A stretch of DNA of 64,000 bases from Daphnia pulex (taxonomy: Eukaryota > Arthropoda > Branchiopoda > Diplostraca > Daphniidae). Position numbers and translations under genes: made by a program. The stretch covers positions 2,981,001-3,045,000 of the forward strand of contig NC_060022.1 in NCBI RefSeq assembly GCF_021134715.1. The letters are read 5' to 3'. Below the pieces are notes generated by a model. That model was not told where the DNA came from. It searched no databases and saw nothing but the letters and a program-made list of their open reading frames with translations. Shown here one piece after another: positions 63,795 to 64,000 of this stretch (position 1 is the stretch's first letter; every line of letters begins with the position of its first letter).

Positions 63795-64000
63795 TTTGAC
63801 AGCGAAAAAATAGATACAAAGTTAAGCGGCTACTATCCGGGGGAAAAAGAAGAAGAAGAAGACATCTCGGCTTCACACGGACACACAAAAATTGGGCAAA
63901 AGTTTCAAGAAGCCGAGGAATTCCGAACGTTCCGACACATATCGCCTAGACGACAAACGTTTCCAGTGGGCTGTTTCTTTTTCTTTTTTCTTTCTATACA

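Larger units (their letters stand above)
49456..64000. other. Gene-poor region, fourth part: no recognised exon
   Basis: About 14.5 kb with the highest density of G and C runs and trinucleotide repeats. Frames at 49748-50323 (minus), 53428-53811 (plus) and 60187-60372 (plus) are the least repetitive, but none resembles a known family. The last 500 bp are GC-richer and contain a consensus CRE, and may be the flank of a promoter beyond the window. Confidence 0.5.

Noticed and set aside
53400..64000. Possible tRNA or known microRNA genes
   Set aside because: I looked for A/B-box pairs with a cloverleaf and for familiar mature microRNA seeds such as let-7 and miR-1, and saw none; a covariance-model scan was not possible.

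Overview
The window is eukaryotic nuclear DNA. Genes are split by short (about 55-85 nt) GT-AG introns, there are no operons, and intergenic DNA is rich in homopurine/homopyrimidine and simple repeats. Compact introns, arthropod-like protein sequences and a short insect-like separase suggest a small-genome arthropod, most likely a Daphnia-like crustacean. The genus is inference; no marker in the window fixes it.

Layout. Bases 1-22,000 are gene-dense. Two tandem cystathionine gamma-lyase genes lie on the minus strand (1-527, cut by the window edge; 3173-5069, complete). A spacer follows that carries a 730-bp hAT-type non-autonomous transposon (7453-8182). Next come a small minus-strand gene with a retroelement-type H2C2 integrase zinc finger and no catalytic core (9297-10068), COX4 on the plus strand (10951-11646), a GALNT11-type polypeptide GalNAc-transferase (11972-14545, minus), a separase of only about 608 residues (15092-17286, minus), a gamma-glutamylcyclotransferase (17826-18454, plus) and mitochondrial leucyl-tRNA synthetase (18780-21981, minus). 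I joined exons by reading frame and splice sites; for every complete gene the exon lengths sum to a multiple of three.

Bases 22,000-64,000 (about 42 kb) contain no coding exon I can recognise. This stretch holds many microsatellites, eight G or C runs of 11-15 nt, some TATA-like core promoter candidates, one consensus CRE, a two-copy dispersed repeat (36638-37800 and 48355-49455) and a diverged tandem array (about 44,100-46,400). It could be a large regulatory region or the introns of a long gene whose exons lie outside the window.

The genes do not form one pathway. COX4 and LARS2 act in mitochondria, the two CTH copies in transsulfuration, GGCT in glutathione/gamma-glutamyl metabolism, GALNT11 in Golgi O-glycosylation and separase in chromatid separation. 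Neighbouring genes are packed as convergent pairs (COX4/GALNT11, GGCT/LARS2) and divergent pairs (separase/GGCT, H2C2 gene/COX4) with short shared spacers.

The points most worth following up are the short separase with an apparent non-GT intron or frameshift, the degenerate integrase-derived gene, the intact hAT MITE with its target duplication, the CTH duplication with different N-termini, and the repeated transcription-unit-like element in the gene-poor region.
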